Below are positions 45,115 to 55,212 of a stretch of DNA of 62,231 nt, one piece after another (position 1 is the stretch's first letter; each line of letters opens with the position of its first letter). Below the pieces are notes generated by a model. That model worked only from the letters and a program-made list of their open reading frames with translations. It was not told where the DNA came from and searched no databases. The stretch comes from Oceanospirillaceae bacterium (GTDB taxonomy: Bacteria > Pseudomonadota > Gammaproteobacteria > Pseudomonadales > Balneatricaceae). The DNA lies in the NCBI GenBank assembly GCA_013215505.1, contig JABSQZ010000005.1, forward strand, positions 1 to 62,231. The letters run 5' to 3'. The position numbers and the translations under genes were made by a program.

Positions 45115-46722
45115 TCAGTTGAAACTCTTTACTAAATGTCTGGCCTGCTTTTCCAGCAGCTCCTGGTAACTGGGACTCAGTGCTAAAATAAGAATCTTGT
45201 CTTCGTCCTGGCGCTCGGTTTTGGCATTCTCCAGCAAGCTGTTTTTCAAAGCTTTTACCTCGCTCAATGGCGTGTGACTGATCAATTGATTAGAGGCTGT
45301 CGTACAAGTAAGGAAGTGCGACTCTTCTCGGAGCAATTCAATTTTATCTCTATTGCCGCGCACCAGTGAAATTTGTATGTTCAAGGTTGGCTGCATACGG
45401 GTGATTTGCCGGTGGTTATAATATTGATACAGCTGATTAAATAGCTTGGCAGCACACAGGGCCGCAATGCCGTGATTGTCATCGGGATCACGGTCGTCGA
45501 ACATCACTCTGATGTCGCCGTTGGCGAGTAGCTCTACTACTCCGCCATAGATATTTATCACCAGGGTGATCAGGCGACGATACTGAGTCAGCAGGGCCTG
45601 ATGCTCCTCAATATCTTCTATCGGTGCGCGCCCGCTACTGCAATCAATAAATAATAAGTAGGCGGCATCGCGGGCCTTTAGGCTGAGCTCGGTCTGGTGT
45701 TCCAGTGAGTACAGGTCTAATTGCTCTTCGTGGGGATGTGCTCTCAATAATGGATTCTGAGAGCCGACAGTGGGGCTAGGCGCAGGCCTTTGTTCCTCAA
45801 ATAATTGGATTGATTCACGCAGTTCAATTTCAGGGGAGGCCATGTGCGCCGGGCCTCGATATTTTTGCTCTGTGTCCGTTTGGTTGTTAAAGGGTTTGAA
45901 ATGCGGCATGCGCTGCTGTGTGTCGGGTTTTAGCAGCGAAACTAACTGTTCATTGTCTTCATTTTGCGGATCATTACTCGGTACACCGCTGAGCGGTTCG
46001 GCTTCAATTGGCTGCTCAATGTCTAAATCTACGATGGCCAGTGAGACCGGTTGATCTGTAGCCTGAGGTCGCAAATGGTTGTCTACAACATTTCCCTGTG
46101 GCTCGGTGGGTACAATTGTGTCGCTATCTTTCGCGACTTGAGCCAGCTCCATACTAAAGCGATGTTCTAGCAACGGTTTATATTGATTGCTGAACTCGCG
46201 CAATATCCTTTTTGCAAAATAGGCCACGGAAACTAAAGTGAACATCGCCGATATGGCTGCCAGCACCACAAATATCCACAGTAAACGCTTAAAGAATTGC
46301 TCGCTGGGGGCACTGTTAATGTATAAATTTAACTCACCTATAAGCAGCTGTTGGCTGAAAAGTTGGCTTTTTTTCAAGGGGCCATTGCGGCTGCCGGAAC
46401 GCGCGAGTAATTTACCCTTAGCATCAACCAGTGTTGCGCCTTGGATGAAATCGGCGCGGGCTAGAGTCCCCAGGTAGAAATTCATGCTCAAGGTGTCTTT
46501 GGCCAAGAGCATCGGCTTTAAAGTAATAATAGCCTGGGCATTGGCATTGGCAACTTGATTGTCGGTGTAAAGTTTTGCTTGATTTTGTGCAAAAACATAG
46601 ATAAATGCACCGCTGCCGATGATGCAAGCGAACATGACCAGAGCAGTTAAGATCACTAATTTAATGGGTGAGGGCTCAAAAAATATAGAGGTATTAGGAG
46701 AATTTGAAATGTTATTTGCCAT
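45115..46722 (-). CDS. Membrane sensor (YtjB/AhpA-like) with degenerate class III cyclase domain
   Basis: The 535-residue protein starts with a membrane helix (about 20-42), a short periplasmic domain (about 43-145, with GATLVDAKGKLLARSG, similar to E. coli YtjB/Smp) and a second helix (about 147-170). Then comes a polar, proline-rich linker (about 180-335) and a C-terminal domain (about 345-490) laid out like a class III nucleotidyl cyclase. Both metal Asp positions can be seen, in LLFIDCS and in LANGDIRVMF, but the usual lysine, asparagine and arginine motifs are not clear. Pseudomonas carries a protein of this type near parC, serB and fimX, as I recall. Activity is uncertain; it may be a non-enzymatic regulator. 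Confidence 0.6.
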   Translation of the reverse strand: MANNISNSPNTSIFFEPSPIKLVILTALVMFACIIGSGAFIYVFAQNQAKLYTDNQVANANAQAIITLKPMLLAKDTLSMNFYLGTLARADFIQGATLVDAKGKLLARSGSRNGPLKKSQLFSQQLLIGELNLYINSAPSEQFFKRLLWIFVVLAAISAMFTLVSVAYFAKRILREFSNQYKPLLEHRFSMELAQVAKDSDTIVPTEPQGNVVDNHLRPQATDQPVSLAIVDLDIEQPIEAEPLSGVPSNDPQNEDNEQLVSLLKPDTQQRMPHFKPFNNQTDTEQKYRGPAHMASPEIELRESIQLFEEQRPAPSPTVGSQNPLLRAHPHEEQLDLYSLEHQTELSLKARDAAYLLFIDCSSGRAPIEDIEEHQALLTQYRRLITLVINIYGGVVELLANGDIRVMFDDRDPDDNHGIAALCAAKLFNQLYQYYNHRQITRMQPTLNIQISLVRGNRDKIELLREESHFLTCTTASNQLISHTPLSEVKALKNSLLENAKTERQDEDKILILALSPSYQELLEKQARHLVKSFN

Positions 46723-46769
46723 TATTTCTAATTATAATTAACTAGCAGAAGATATCTGCGCCAATAGGG

Positions 46770-46798
46770 TTATTAAGCGGTTGAGGGCGTAGTATAAT
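46770..46798 (+). promoter_or_regulatory. Possible promoter upstream of proA
   Basis: A perfect -10 TATAAT (46793-46798) has TTATTA 17 bases upstream as a weak -35. It lies 236 bases before the chosen proA start. The rest of the 311-base divergent region holds no gene. Confidence 0.4.
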
Positions 46799-47033
46799 TA
46801 CATTTAATTCCCTTTGCACCTTTGCTGATGAAGTCACCTTCTATTGGGTAGTTGTTGTTTAATGATAGGATGTTTTCTTTTTAATCTTCCTGCGGATTGT
46901 ATTAAGCTATCCAAGTGTTCGCACAGTGCCGCTGAATGCTTATTTAAGAGTTGCAGAAGGTAGATCTAAACAGGCAAGAATGACGATAAAAGATAGTTTA
47001 CAGTCGATAATATTGAGAGCTGATAGGTTAACA

Positions 47034-48290
47034 ATGAACATAGATCAATACATGCAGCAACTGGGAGAGAGAGCTAAAGCTGCTTCTCGGAGCATTGCCA
47101 GTGCCGAGTCCGGACAGAAAAACGATGCTCTGCTACAGATGGCGGCCGCCCTGAATGAGAGCCGTGAATCACTGATTGCAGCAAATGCTAAAGATATTGA
47201 AAATGGCATAGGTAAAAATTTATCTGCGCCGATGTTAGATCGATTGTTAATAGATGATGCCGTTATTGATAAAATGATTAGCTCTTTGCAGCAAGTCGCT
47301 GGCCTGGCTGATCCCGTTGGCGGTATCAGCGATATGCGCTATCTGGATACGGGTATACAATTAGGTAAGATGCGAGTGCCGCTGGGAGTCATAGGGATTA
47401 TTTATGAATCTCGGCCGAATGTCACTGTTGAAGCTGCCAGTTTGTGCCTTAAATCTGGCAATGCAACAATATTGCGTGGTGGCTCAGAAGCTATACATTC
47501 CAATACTGCGATAGCCGCTTGTATTGCCGCTGGCTTACAGCGTGCGGGTCTGCCTGCAGACACAGTGCAAGTGGTAGAAACCGTTGACAGGGAGGCAGTG
47601 GCAAAGTTGATCACTATGGCTGAGTATGTAGATGTGATAATCCCCCGTGGTGGCAAGGGACTGATAGAACGCATTAGTCGAGATGCTAAAGTTCCGGTAA
47701 TCAAACACTTAGATGGTATCTGTCATGTGTATATCGATAATGAGGCGGACATAGAAAAAGCCATTGCTATCGCCGTGAATGCTAAGACCCGCCGTTACGG
47801 TGTCTGTAATGCCATGGAAACTTTGCTGCTACACAAAGATATTGTCGATACTGTGCTGCCGCAACTGTGCCGCATCTACAGCGAAAAAGAAGTGGAGTTG
47901 CGTGGCTGTGAGCAGTGCGTAGACAAGTTGCCGCAGCCGATCAAAGCGACAGAAGAGGATTGGTCTACCGAATATTTAGCCGCTGTATTGTCGATTAAAG
48001 TGGTCGATGATATGCACAATGCAATCGAGCATATAAATCATTACAGCTCTGCGCATACCGATGCGATAGTGACAGAAAGCTACAGTAAATCCAGAGCCTT
48101 TTTGCGCCAGGTCGACTCCAGTTCGGTGATGGTAAATGCGTCAACAGCCTTTGCCGATGGCTTTGAATATGGCCTGGGTGCAGAGATTGGTATTTCTACA
48201 GACAAACTGCATGTCAGAGGTCCGGTTGGGCTCGAGGGTTTGACCTCGCAGAAATATGTGGTGCTGGGTGACGGGCAGATACGCCAGTAA
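47034..48290 (+). CDS. proA: Gamma-glutamyl phosphate reductase
   Basis: Second step of proline synthesis: NADPH reduction of glutamyl-5-phosphate to the semialdehyde. The 418-residue protein (from ATG at 47034) is an ALDH-fold enzyme; the catalytic Cys is in [13 protein letters not shown], with [12 protein letters not shown] and [10 protein letters not shown] as conserved parts. Upstream in-frame starts to 46926 would add 36 residues not found in the family. proB is not adjacent; instead proA leads nadD-rsfS-rlmH-mrdA-rodA-mltB-rlpA, as in Pseudomonas. Confidence 0.94.
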   Translation: MNIDQYMQQLGERAKAASRSIASAESGQKNDALLQMAAALNESRESLIAANAKDIENGIGKNLSAPMLDRLLIDDAVIDKMISSLQQVAGLADPVGGISDMRYLDTGIQLGKMRVPLGVIGIIYESRPNVTVEAASLCLKSGNATILRGGSEAIHSNTAIAACIAAGLQRAGLPADTVQVVETVDREAVAKLITMAEYVDVIIPRGGKGLIERISRDAKVPVIKHLDGICHVYIDNEADIEKAIAIAVNAKTRRYGVCNAMETLLLHKDIVDTVLPQLCRIYSEKEVELRGCEQCVDKLPQPIKATEEDWSTEYLAAVLSIKVVDDMHNAIEHINHYSSAHTDAIVTESYSKSRAFLRQVDSSSVMVNASTAFADGFEYGLGAEIGISTDKLHVRGPVGLEGLTSQKYVVLGDGQIRQ

Positions 48291-48332
48291 TTATGTCTAA
48301 AGGTAATTTTCGATACAGAGCCAGCAACTAGC

Positions 48333-48974
48333 ATGTATGTATTTATGGGCGGTACCTTTGATCCCATTCACTGCGGTCACTTGCAGGGAGCAAGACAAGT
48401 TTGTCAGATGTTAAAGGCTGATAGTATCTATTTGCTACCGGCTAAAGTACCAGTGCATAAGACAGCTCCGCAGGCCACTACCGCTCAACGACTGGCTATG
48501 CTTGAAATTGCTGTTGCACCTTTCCCTGAAATCAAACTCGATCTGCGCGAAATAACCTCCGCGACCGAATCTTATAGCTTAGATACGTTAAAGCAGCTGC
48601 GTGCAGAGCTGGGAGCACAGCGACCATTGGTAATGGTGATAGGCATGGATTCGTTTACCACGCTACCGAACTGGCGTGGTTATCGGCAGTTTTTGAGCTT
48701 GTGTCATATTATCGTCTTGCAGCGACCTAACTATCAGTTAGTTAAAACTGCAGAACATCAGATATTACTGCAACAACAAGTGAGTAACAGCGACGCGTTG
48801 TCGACCAGCAGCGCCGGAAAGCTGCTGTTTTTTCAACAGCCGCCACTGAATGTTTCAGCCAGTGATATTCGCCAGCAGTTGCATAAAAGTTTAACCCCCG
48901 GGTTGCTGCCCAGTGCAGTGACTGAATATATTAAACAACACCGTTTGTATAAATCGGAGTTGGCAGCCACTTAA
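48333..48974 (+). CDS. nadD: Nicotinate-mononucleotide adenylyltransferase
   Basis: Makes deamido-NAD from nicotinate mononucleotide and ATP, essential for NAD. The 213-residue protein has the nucleotidyltransferase motif GGTFDPIHCGH (6-16) and the late motif VSASDIRQQL of the ISSTxIR class. Spacing of 42 bases to proA and 45 to rsfS indicates one operon. Confidence 0.96.
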   Translation: MYVFMGGTFDPIHCGHLQGARQVCQMLKADSIYLLPAKVPVHKTAPQATTAQRLAMLEIAVAPFPEIKLDLREITSATESYSLDTLKQLRAELGAQRPLVMVIGMDSFTTLPNWRGYRQFLSLCHIIVLQRPNYQLVKTAEHQILLQQQVSNSDALSTSSAGKLLFFQQPPLNVSASDIRQQLHKSLTPGLLPSAVTEYIKQHRLYKSELAAT

Positions 48975-49019
48975 AGCATAACTTTAAGTTATAAATTTTA
49001 AATCAAGGTATAGAAAGAA

Positions 49020-49379
49020 ATGCAAAACGAAAAAGTAATTGAGTTAGTAGTCGCGTCCCTGGAAGAGCTAAAAGCGAGAGACATTGAAATTATCGATGTA
49101 CAAGGTAAATCTAGTGTTACTGACTTTATGGTGGTCTGCAGCGGAACTTCTAAGCGTCATGTGATGTCTATCGCTGGTAATGTGGAAGATCAGCTTAAAC
49201 AGCAGGCGGTAATGCCAATCAGTAGTGAGGGGCAACATGTGGGCGACTGGGCCATTGTTGATTTGTCAGACGTGGTTGTACATATTTTAACGGCTGAAGC
49301 GCGTGAGTTATACGATTTGGAAAAACTGTGGCGCTTTGACATGAAACCTGAAGCTATCATTAAAGAGAGTGCTCAATAG
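49020..49379 (+). CDS. rsfS: Ribosomal silencing factor RsfS
   Basis: Binds L14 on the 50S subunit and blocks joining with the 30S when nutrients are short. The 119-residue protein shows the DUF143 motifs DIEIIDVQGKSSVTDFMVVCSG (in parts: GKSSVTDFMVVCSG), SEGQHVGDWAIVDL and ARELYDLEKLW. It lies between nadD and rlmH, a very stable arrangement. Confidence 0.96.
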   Translation: MQNEKVIELVVASLEELKARDIEIIDVQGKSSVTDFMVVCSGTSKRHVMSIAGNVEDQLKQQAVMPISSEGQHVGDWAIVDLSDVVVHILTAEARELYDLEKLWRFDMKPEAIIKESAQ

Positions 49380-49411
49380 ATATTACTGATTTCATCTAAT
49401 GAGACCTAGCA

Positions 49412-49879
49412 ATGAAAATTAAGCTGTTAGCGGTCGGCGGTAAAATGCCTGCCTGGGTAACGACAGGCTTTAATGAGTACAACAAGCGTATGCCAGGGGA
49501 GATGAGTGTCGATTTAATCGAACTCCCTCTCGGCCATCGTGGCAAAGGTGCAGATCTGGCCAGGGCCATCAAGCGAGAAGGGGATGCGATGTTAGCTGCT
49601 ATCCCCGCTGGCGATTGGGTGGTTGCACTGGAAGTAACCGGTAAAACCTGGTCGACTGAACAGCTGTCAGTGCAGATGGAAAAATGGCAAATGCAGGGCG
49701 GTAATCTCTGCTTGTTGATTGGCGGTCCCGATGGTCTGGACCCCAGATGCAGTGCCAGAGCAGATCAAAAATGGTCGCTCTCTGCGCTGACTCTTCCCCA
49801 TCCAATGGTACGGATATTATTATCCGAGCAACTATATCGAGCCTGGACATTGATTCAAGGCCACCCTTACCATAAATAG
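49412..49879 (+). CDS. rlmH: 23S rRNA pseudouridine-1915 N3-methyltransferase RlmH
   Basis: SPOUT methyltransferase that modifies pseudouridine 1915 in helix 69 of 70S ribosomes. The 155-residue protein has [34 protein letters not shown] and the ending GHPYHK, all hallmarks. Only five bases separate its stop from mrdA. Confidence 0.97.
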   Translation: MKIKLLAVGGKMPAWVTTGFNEYNKRMPGEMSVDLIELPLGHRGKGADLARAIKREGDAMLAAIPAGDWVVALEVTGKTWSTEQLSVQMEKWQMQGGNLCLLIGGPDGLDPRCSARADQKWSLSALTLPHPMVRILLSEQLYRAWTLIQGHPYHK

Positions 49880-49884
49880 GTTTT

Positions 49885-51807
49885 ATGTCCGGATACGCGC
49901 GCTTCAAAGATCATCCCCAGGAGAGAAGAACCTTTCAATTTCGAGCAGTGATCGCATTTCTGTTTGTATTAATTGCAATGGCCGCGCTGGTGTCGCGGAT
50001 GTATTTTTTACAAGTTATAGAGAATGACCGCTACTCGGCGATCTCCGATAAAAACCGCATTCAGCTGAAGCCGGAAAAGCCCACCCGGGGGCTTATTTTT
50101 GATCGATCCGGGGTATTAATCGCCGATAACAAACCCAGCTACAGCGTCACTGTGCTAAAAGAAGAAATGGCCGGAAAATTGGAGCAAATCGTCGCCCAAG
50201 TCGGGGACATTATTGAACTGAGCGACAGGGATTTAGAGCGCTTTAATAAACGCTTAAAAAGGCGCCGCCGGCCCTATGAATCTGTTATGTTGCGCTCTCG
50301 GTTAACCGCGCAAGAGATCGCTAAATTGGCTGTAAATTACCACAGGCTCCCGGGAATAAGGGTAGAGTCCGATTTAATTAGGGTCTATCCCTACGGTGAG
50401 ACTTTAGTCCATGCGATGGGTTATGTGGGAAGAATTAACGAGAGGGAGCTAAAACGGGTCGATGAGAAAAATTACTCTGCGACCAATTACATCGGTAAGT
50501 TGGGTATTGAAAAGTTCTACGAGAGTGAGCTGCACGGTACTGTCGGGATGCGTAAAGTTGAGACTAATGCCCGTGGGCGGGTAATGCGGGTGCTGGAGAA
50601 AACAGAGCCGGTACCCGGTAGAGATTTGCAGTTAACCATCGATTTACCGCTGCAGCAAATTACCGAAAAATTGCTCAAAGGCGAGAAGGCTTCAGTGGTA
50701 GCGATAGATCCAAAAACCGGTGGTATCCTGGCACTGGTTTCCACTCCCGGCTACGATCCAAATTTATTTGTCACTGGTATCTCCAACAAAGATTACGACG
50801 CACTGCGAGAGTCCCCGGACCTGCCACTGTTTAATCGGGCTATTCGCGGTGGTTACCCACCGGGTTCCACCATCAAGCCTATTACTGCTCTGGCGGCTAT
50901 TGATAGTGGTACCATTCCCTTGGATTATACGGTTTATGATCCGGGTTGGTACATTATCGCCGATGACCGATATCAACGTAAGTATCGAGACTGGAAGCGC
51001 AGTGGTCACGGTAAAGTTAATTTAAATTTAGCCCTGGCACAATCTTGCGATGTCTGGTTTTATGATGCGGGACACAAAACCGGAGTCGATAACATTTCCC
51101 ATTATATGGACATGTTTGGTTTAGGTAAGGTTACTAGTTTGGACTTGCCCGAGGCAATACCGGCGATCTTACCGACAAAAAATTGGAAAAAACGTCGCTA
51201 CAAACAATCTTGGTACCCCGGTGACTCCCTGAACCTGAGTATTGGTCAGGGCTACTTAGTGACAACTCCGCTGCAGCTGGCAACGACTGCCATGCTGCTG
51301 GCAAATCGCGGTGTATGGCGGCAGCCAAAGCTATTAATGGGGTTTCGTGAGTTTGATGATCAAGGTGCAATGCGCTTAACCCAGCCGGATTTGCAGCAGA
51401 ATAATCCCAAGCCTGCAGACATCCAACTCAGAGATCCTGCCTACTGGGATGCAGTGATTTCAGGAATGACAGAAGTAATGCATGGAAAGCGCGGTACCGC
51501 TCGAAAGGTGGGGAGAGATGCTCCCTATCTGATTGCCGGAAAAACCGGTACGGCTCAAGTAGTAGGTATTAAACAAGGTGAGCGATACGATGCCAGCAAG
51601 CTGCTTAAGAAGCATCGAGATCACGCATTGTTCATCGCCTTCGCGCCGGTGGATGATCCAAAGATAGCGATTGCCGTGGTGGTAGAAAATGGGGGAGAGT
51701 TTGGCGGCGGCGGCTCCAGCACCGCTGCGCCACTGGCCAGAAAAATCCTCGATGCCTATTTACTGGGCATTGACCCTGAGCAGCAGTGGGGAGGCGAGGT
51801 TCTATGA
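49885..51807 (+). CDS. mrdA: Penicillin-binding protein 2 (elongasome transpeptidase)
   Basis: Inner-membrane D,D-transpeptidase that cross-links new peptidoglycan in rod elongation with RodA. The 640-residue protein has one N-terminal membrane helix (about 20-42), the pedestal domain, and a transpeptidase domain with Ser328 in STIK, SCD at about 387-389 and KTGT at about 552. Its last four bases overlap the rodA start. Confidence 0.97.
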   Translation: MSGYARFKDHPQERRTFQFRAVIAFLFVLIAMAALVSRMYFLQVIENDRYSAISDKNRIQLKPEKPTRGLIFDRSGVLIADNKPSYSVTVLKEEMAGKLEQIVAQVGDIIELSDRDLERFNKRLKRRRRPYESVMLRSRLTAQEIAKLAVNYHRLPGIRVESDLIRVYPYGETLVHAMGYVGRINERELKRVDEKNYSATNYIGKLGIEKFYESELHGTVGMRKVETNARGRVMRVLEKTEPVPGRDLQLTIDLPLQQITEKLLKGEKASVVAIDPKTGGILALVSTPGYDPNLFVTGISNKDYDALRESPDLPLFNRAIRGGYPPGSTIKPITALAAIDSGTIPLDYTVYDPGWYIIADDRYQRKYRDWKRSGHGKVNLNLALAQSCDVWFYDAGHKTGVDNISHYMDMFGLGKVTSLDLPEAIPAILPTKNWKKRRYKQSWYPGDSLNLSIGQGYLVTTPLQLATTAMLLANRGVWRQPKLLMGFREFDDQGAMRLTQPDLQQNNPKPADIQLRDPAYWDAVISGMTEVMHGKRGTARKVGRDAPYLIAGKTGTAQVVGIKQGERYDASKLLKKHRDHALFIAFAPVDDPKIAIAVVVENGGEFGGGGSSTAAPLARKILDAYLLGIDPEQQWGGEVL

Positions 51808-52940
51808 GTAAAGATTTTTCCCGCTCGATGCAAAACTCCAGTGCACATTTACGGCGCAAGCGCGGAATCTGGAGTTATACCCATCTAGACGCGCCGCTGT
51901 TGATATTGTTAATGCTGTTGTGTGCCTTTGGGCTGTTTGTTTTATACAGTGCCTCTGCCCAAGATTCAGGGTATGTGTCCAGGCAGGCGGTGCGAATGGG
52001 GGTTGGCTTCGTTGCCATGTTTGTGATTGCGCAGATAAGTCCCGGTTTGCTTGAACGCTGGGCACCCTGGGTGTATGCCGGTGGTGTTATTTTACTGATT
52101 TGTGTGCTGTTGTTTGGCGTGGGAGCAAAAGGTGCTCAGCGCTGGTTGGCACTGCCGGGGATTCGCATCCAGCCATCGGAAATTATCAAAGTAGTACTGC
52201 CACTGACAATTGCTTTTTGCCTGGCGGGGAGGCCCCTACCCCCCACCCTGAAGCAGTGCTGTATCGCTCTGTTACTGATTGCCATACCGACATTGTTAAT
52301 CATGAAGCAGCCAGACTTAGGTACATCTCTGGTGATCGCCTCCTCAGGTATTTTTGTATTGCTGTTCTCCGGTATTCTCTGGCGCTACATCTTTTTGTCA
52401 CTGGCCACCGCTGCGGCAGGTCTGCCGGTGCTGTGGATGACAATGAAAGAATATCAGAAACAGCGAGTAATGACTTTTTTAGATCCCGAGAGTGATCCGC
52501 TGGGATCGGGTTGGAATATTATTCAATCGAAAACCGCCATAGGTTCTGGCGGCTTCTCCGGAAAGGGGTGGCTTGAAGGCACTCAATCGCAGCTGAGCTT
52601 TTTGCCAGAGTCGCACACCGACTTTATCATTGCAGTACTTGCCGAAGAGCAGGGGTTATTGGGAGTGATGACGCTGATAGGCTTGTATTTATTGATCATT
52701 GCCAGGGGCTTGTGGATGGCCGCACAGGTGAGCGATAGTTTTGGCCGCTTAATCTGCGGCAGTATTATCCTGACATTTTTTGTATTTATTTTCGTAAATA
52801 TTGGTATGGTAAGTGGCATCTTGCCGGTGGTTGGTTTGCCGCTGCCAATGATGAGCTACGGTGGTACTTCAATAGTGACATTAATGATGGGTTTCGGGGT
52901 TATTATGTCGGTACACACCCATAGAAACGTGGTTATTTAA
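51804..52940 (+). CDS. rodA: Peptidoglycan glycosyltransferase RodA
   Basis: SEDS-family polymerase that makes glycan strands from lipid II, working with PBP2. The 378-residue protein has about ten membrane helices, with IQPSEIIKV, KQPDLGTSL (Asp of the active site region in loop 4), SFLPESHTDFI and PMMSYGGTS. The start at ATG 51804 overlaps mrdA by four bases (ATGA). An in-frame upstream ATG would lie further inside mrdA and is less likely. Confidence 0.96.
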   Translation: MSKDFSRSMQNSSAHLRRKRGIWSYTHLDAPLLILLMLLCAFGLFVLYSASAQDSGYVSRQAVRMGVGFVAMFVIAQISPGLLERWAPWVYAGGVILLICVLLFGVGAKGAQRWLALPGIRIQPSEIIKVVLPLTIAFCLAGRPLPPTLKQCCIALLLIAIPTLLIMKQPDLGTSLVIASSGIFVLLFSGILWRYIFLSLATAAAGLPVLWMTMKEYQKQRVMTFLDPESDPLGSGWNIIQSKTAIGSGGFSGKGWLEGTQSQLSFLPESHTDFIIAVLAEEQGLLGVMTLIGLYLLIIARGLWMAAQVSDSFGRLICGSIILTFFVFIFVNIGMVSGILPVVGLPLPMMSYGGTSIVTLMMGFGVIMSVHTHRNVVI

Positions 52941-53024
52941 TAGCGCTTGATGGGGTTTTCTTGCAGCCCCGCGAAACCAGCTACTGGCGCTGCAAAATAG
53001 GCTATTTGAGGACTTTGATTAAAA

Positions 53025-54014
53025 ATGAGCATTAAAAGAGTTTTGAACTGTTGTCTGTTATTGCTGGTGGTTTACTCTCAGGGAATTTATGCCGCTGATT
53101 ATTTGCAACACCCGCTGGCACAAAAGTGGCTACAGCAAATGTTGGCTGAAGGTTTTACTAAAGAGTACTTAAGCAAAGTGTTAAGCACTGCCAAGCGCAA
53201 AGATTCAATTCTTAAAGCACTGGCAAGGCCTGCAGAAGCGCGCAAGAGCTGGCAGGAGTACCGCTCTGGGTTTATCCGCACTAAAGGGATTCAGAACGGC
53301 AATAAATTTTGGCAAAAACATGCCCGGGCACTGGCCCGAGCTGAGCGTGAATTTGGAGTTCCGGCGCAGCTGATAGTGTCTATTATTGGTGTTGAAACCC
53401 GCTATGGTAAAGTGACAGGCAGCTACAGAGTTGTTGATGCACTGGCGACAATAGGGTTTGATAACCCTCGCCGGGGGGAGTATTTTCGCAACCAGTTAAA
53501 GGAATTCCTGATCTTGTGTCGCGAGGAAAAACTCTCTTTTGACGAGATAAAAGGCTCCTACGCCGGGGCTATGGGTATAGGCCAGTTTCTTCCCTCAAGC
53601 TTTAGAAAATACGCGATTGACTTCGACGGTGACGGTAAAAAGGACATTTGGAAAAATCCCGTGGATGCCATCGGCAGTGTGGCTAATTACTTTGCCGAGC
53701 ACGGATGGTTAACAGATCAACCTGTGGTTATTAGCGCTAAAGTGTCGCGAAAAATAGATAAAGAATGGTATAACAATGGCTTGGATCTTAAAGTGACTCT
53801 GCAACAGTGGCGCAAACGCTCTATAGGCGGCGCAGAACGGCTGAATCAGCGGCAGAAGGCGACACTCATGAAATTAATCTACGACAAAAAAGATCAGTAT
53901 TGGTTTGGGCTGCAAAATTTTTACGTTATCACCCGCTACAATCGCAGCCGCTTTTATGCAATGGCGGTGTTTCAGTTGAGTGAACTGATTAAAGCTGAAA
54001 ACAAGTTAAGTTAA
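53025..54014 (+). CDS. mltB: Lytic murein transglycosylase B
   Basis: Cleaves glycan strands to anhydro-muropeptides. The 329-residue protein has a cleavable signal (1-24, GIYAAD) rather than a lipobox, catalytic Glu124 in GVETRYG, GAMGIGQFLPSSF and DFDGDGKKDIW. It is thus the soluble SltB-like form rather than lipid-anchored. rlpA follows 8 bases later, grouping wall-cutting enzymes behind the elongation pair. Confidence 0.94.
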   Translation: MSIKRVLNCCLLLLVVYSQGIYAADYLQHPLAQKWLQQMLAEGFTKEYLSKVLSTAKRKDSILKALARPAEARKSWQEYRSGFIRTKGIQNGNKFWQKHARALARAEREFGVPAQLIVSIIGVETRYGKVTGSYRVVDALATIGFDNPRRGEYFRNQLKEFLILCREEKLSFDEIKGSYAGAMGIGQFLPSSFRKYAIDFDGDGKKDIWKNPVDAIGSVANYFAEHGWLTDQPVVISAKVSRKIDKEWYNNGLDLKVTLQQWRKRSIGGAERLNQRQKATLMKLIYDKKDQYWFGLQNFYVITRYNRSRFYAMAVFQLSELIKAENKLS

Positions 54015-54022
54015 AGGGATAT

Positions 54023-55105
54023 ATGAATAATTATAAAAACTACCGCAATCTACTGGCTTTGCTAATGGTAACAATGTTGGTCTCAGGTTGCGCTAATAAA
54101 GCGGCTCACAAGGGCGGCAAAAAAACCAATGAAGGTCGATACAAAGTTACTAAAGACTATGGCCCTGACACTAACGTGGATGTCTCACATGTGCCCGATG
54201 CAGTGCCTAAAGTAGAATTTCTTAGCCGCGGTGGGAACAAGAGTGAATATCAAGTATTTGGTAAAAGCTATTCAGTGATGGCCAATTCGCTTGGTTATAA
54301 AGAGCGTGGTGGAGCTTCCTGGTACGGTAAGAAATTTCACGGTTATCTGACCGCTAACGGTGACAAATATGATATGTATGGGATGAGCGCTGCGCACAAA
54401 TCATTGCCGCTGCCGACTTATGTAAAAGTGACCAATTTAGCCAACAACAAAGTAGTGATTGTCAGGGTTAATGATCGGGGGCCCTTTCACCAGGGGCGGA
54501 TTATTGATCTGTCTTACGCCGCCGCTTCAAAATTGGGCATGTTAAATAGTGGTACCGGTCAGGTAGAAGTGGAGGCAATAAACCCGCTTACCTGGCAGGT
54601 CAGCAAAAAGGTCGCAAGCCAAGTCGCCAAAAATGAAGCTGCGGAGCCGCAAGTCAAGCAGCCGTTGATTTTTAAACCCGCTAAGCTTTCAGTGAGCACT
54701 GCCAGTGTCGCAACGCAAGCCGTCACTGACAAAGTTCTGCCGACAACCGCAACTGCCAACGTCACTGACAAAGTTCTGCCGACAACCGCAACTGCCAACG
54801 TCCCCAAGAAGGCGCCGAGCAAACAACCGATAAGGGTTGAACAAGCACCACGAACTGATAAGTATTTAGGTATTCACTACGTACAAGTGGGTGTTTATTC
54901 CACTGAGCAGGCGGCGCATGCAGTGACCTTAAAAGTAAATGATCTGGGGCTTCCTGTTCTGATCAGCGAACTGCAAAAACAACAGCGCAAGTTATACAAA
55001 GTTATCCTCGGACCGATGAAAAGTCGCATGAGGACAGAGCAGTTAAAAATGATATTGGCTGATAGAAGCTTTGCCGGGGCGCACCTGATCGATCTGCCAA
55101 AGTAA
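54023..55105 (+). CDS. rlpA: Septal lytic transglycosylase RlpA (DPBB + SPOR)
   Basis: Outer-membrane lipoprotein (lipobox VSGC, Cys23) that cuts naked glycan at the septum. A double-psi beta-barrel (about 97-185) holds GGASWYGKKFHG, SAAHK (His125), and NDRGPF (Asp151). At the place of the catalytic Glu in Pseudomonas RlpA (Glu120 as I recall) there is Asp114; Asp117 and His125 keep the same spacing. A low-complexity linker carries an exact 13-residue duplication. A SPOR domain (about 285-360, HYVQVGVYSTEQAA) binds denuded septal glycan. Confidence 0.92.
   Translation: MNNYKNYRNLLALLMVTMLVSGCANKAAHKGGKKTNEGRYKVTKDYGPDTNVDVSHVPDAVPKVEFLSRGGNKSEYQVFGKSYSVMANSLGYKERGGASWYGKKFHGYLTANGDKYDMYGMSAAHKSLPLPTYVKVTNLANNKVVIVRVNDRGPFHQGRIIDLSYAAASKLGMLNSGTGQVEVEAINPLTWQVSKKVASQVAKNEAAEPQVKQPLIFKPAKLSVSTASVATQAVTDKVLPTTATANVTDKVLPTTATANVPKKAPSKQPIRVEQAPRTDKYLGIHYVQVGVYSTEQAAHAVTLKVNDLGLPVLISELQKQQRKLYKVILGPMKSRMRTEQLKMILADRSFAGAHLIDLPK
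54722..54799 (+). repeat. Exact 39-bp tandem duplication in rlpA linker
   Basis: Two identical 39-base units (54722-54760 and 54761-54799), each coding VTDKVLPTTATAN, lie between the DPBB and SPOR domains. Identity at every base points to a recent duplication by slippage. It keeps frame and lengthens the flexible linker. Confidence 0.93.
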
Positions 55106-55212
55106 ACTCAGCCATTTAAACGTCGGTCAGGGCAACTTCAATGCAGCAATTGGAGGATGAGTCTGGGGCGTTGAAAATCTGGCTTTAATAGCCATTTTAA
55201 ATTTTAGAAGTT

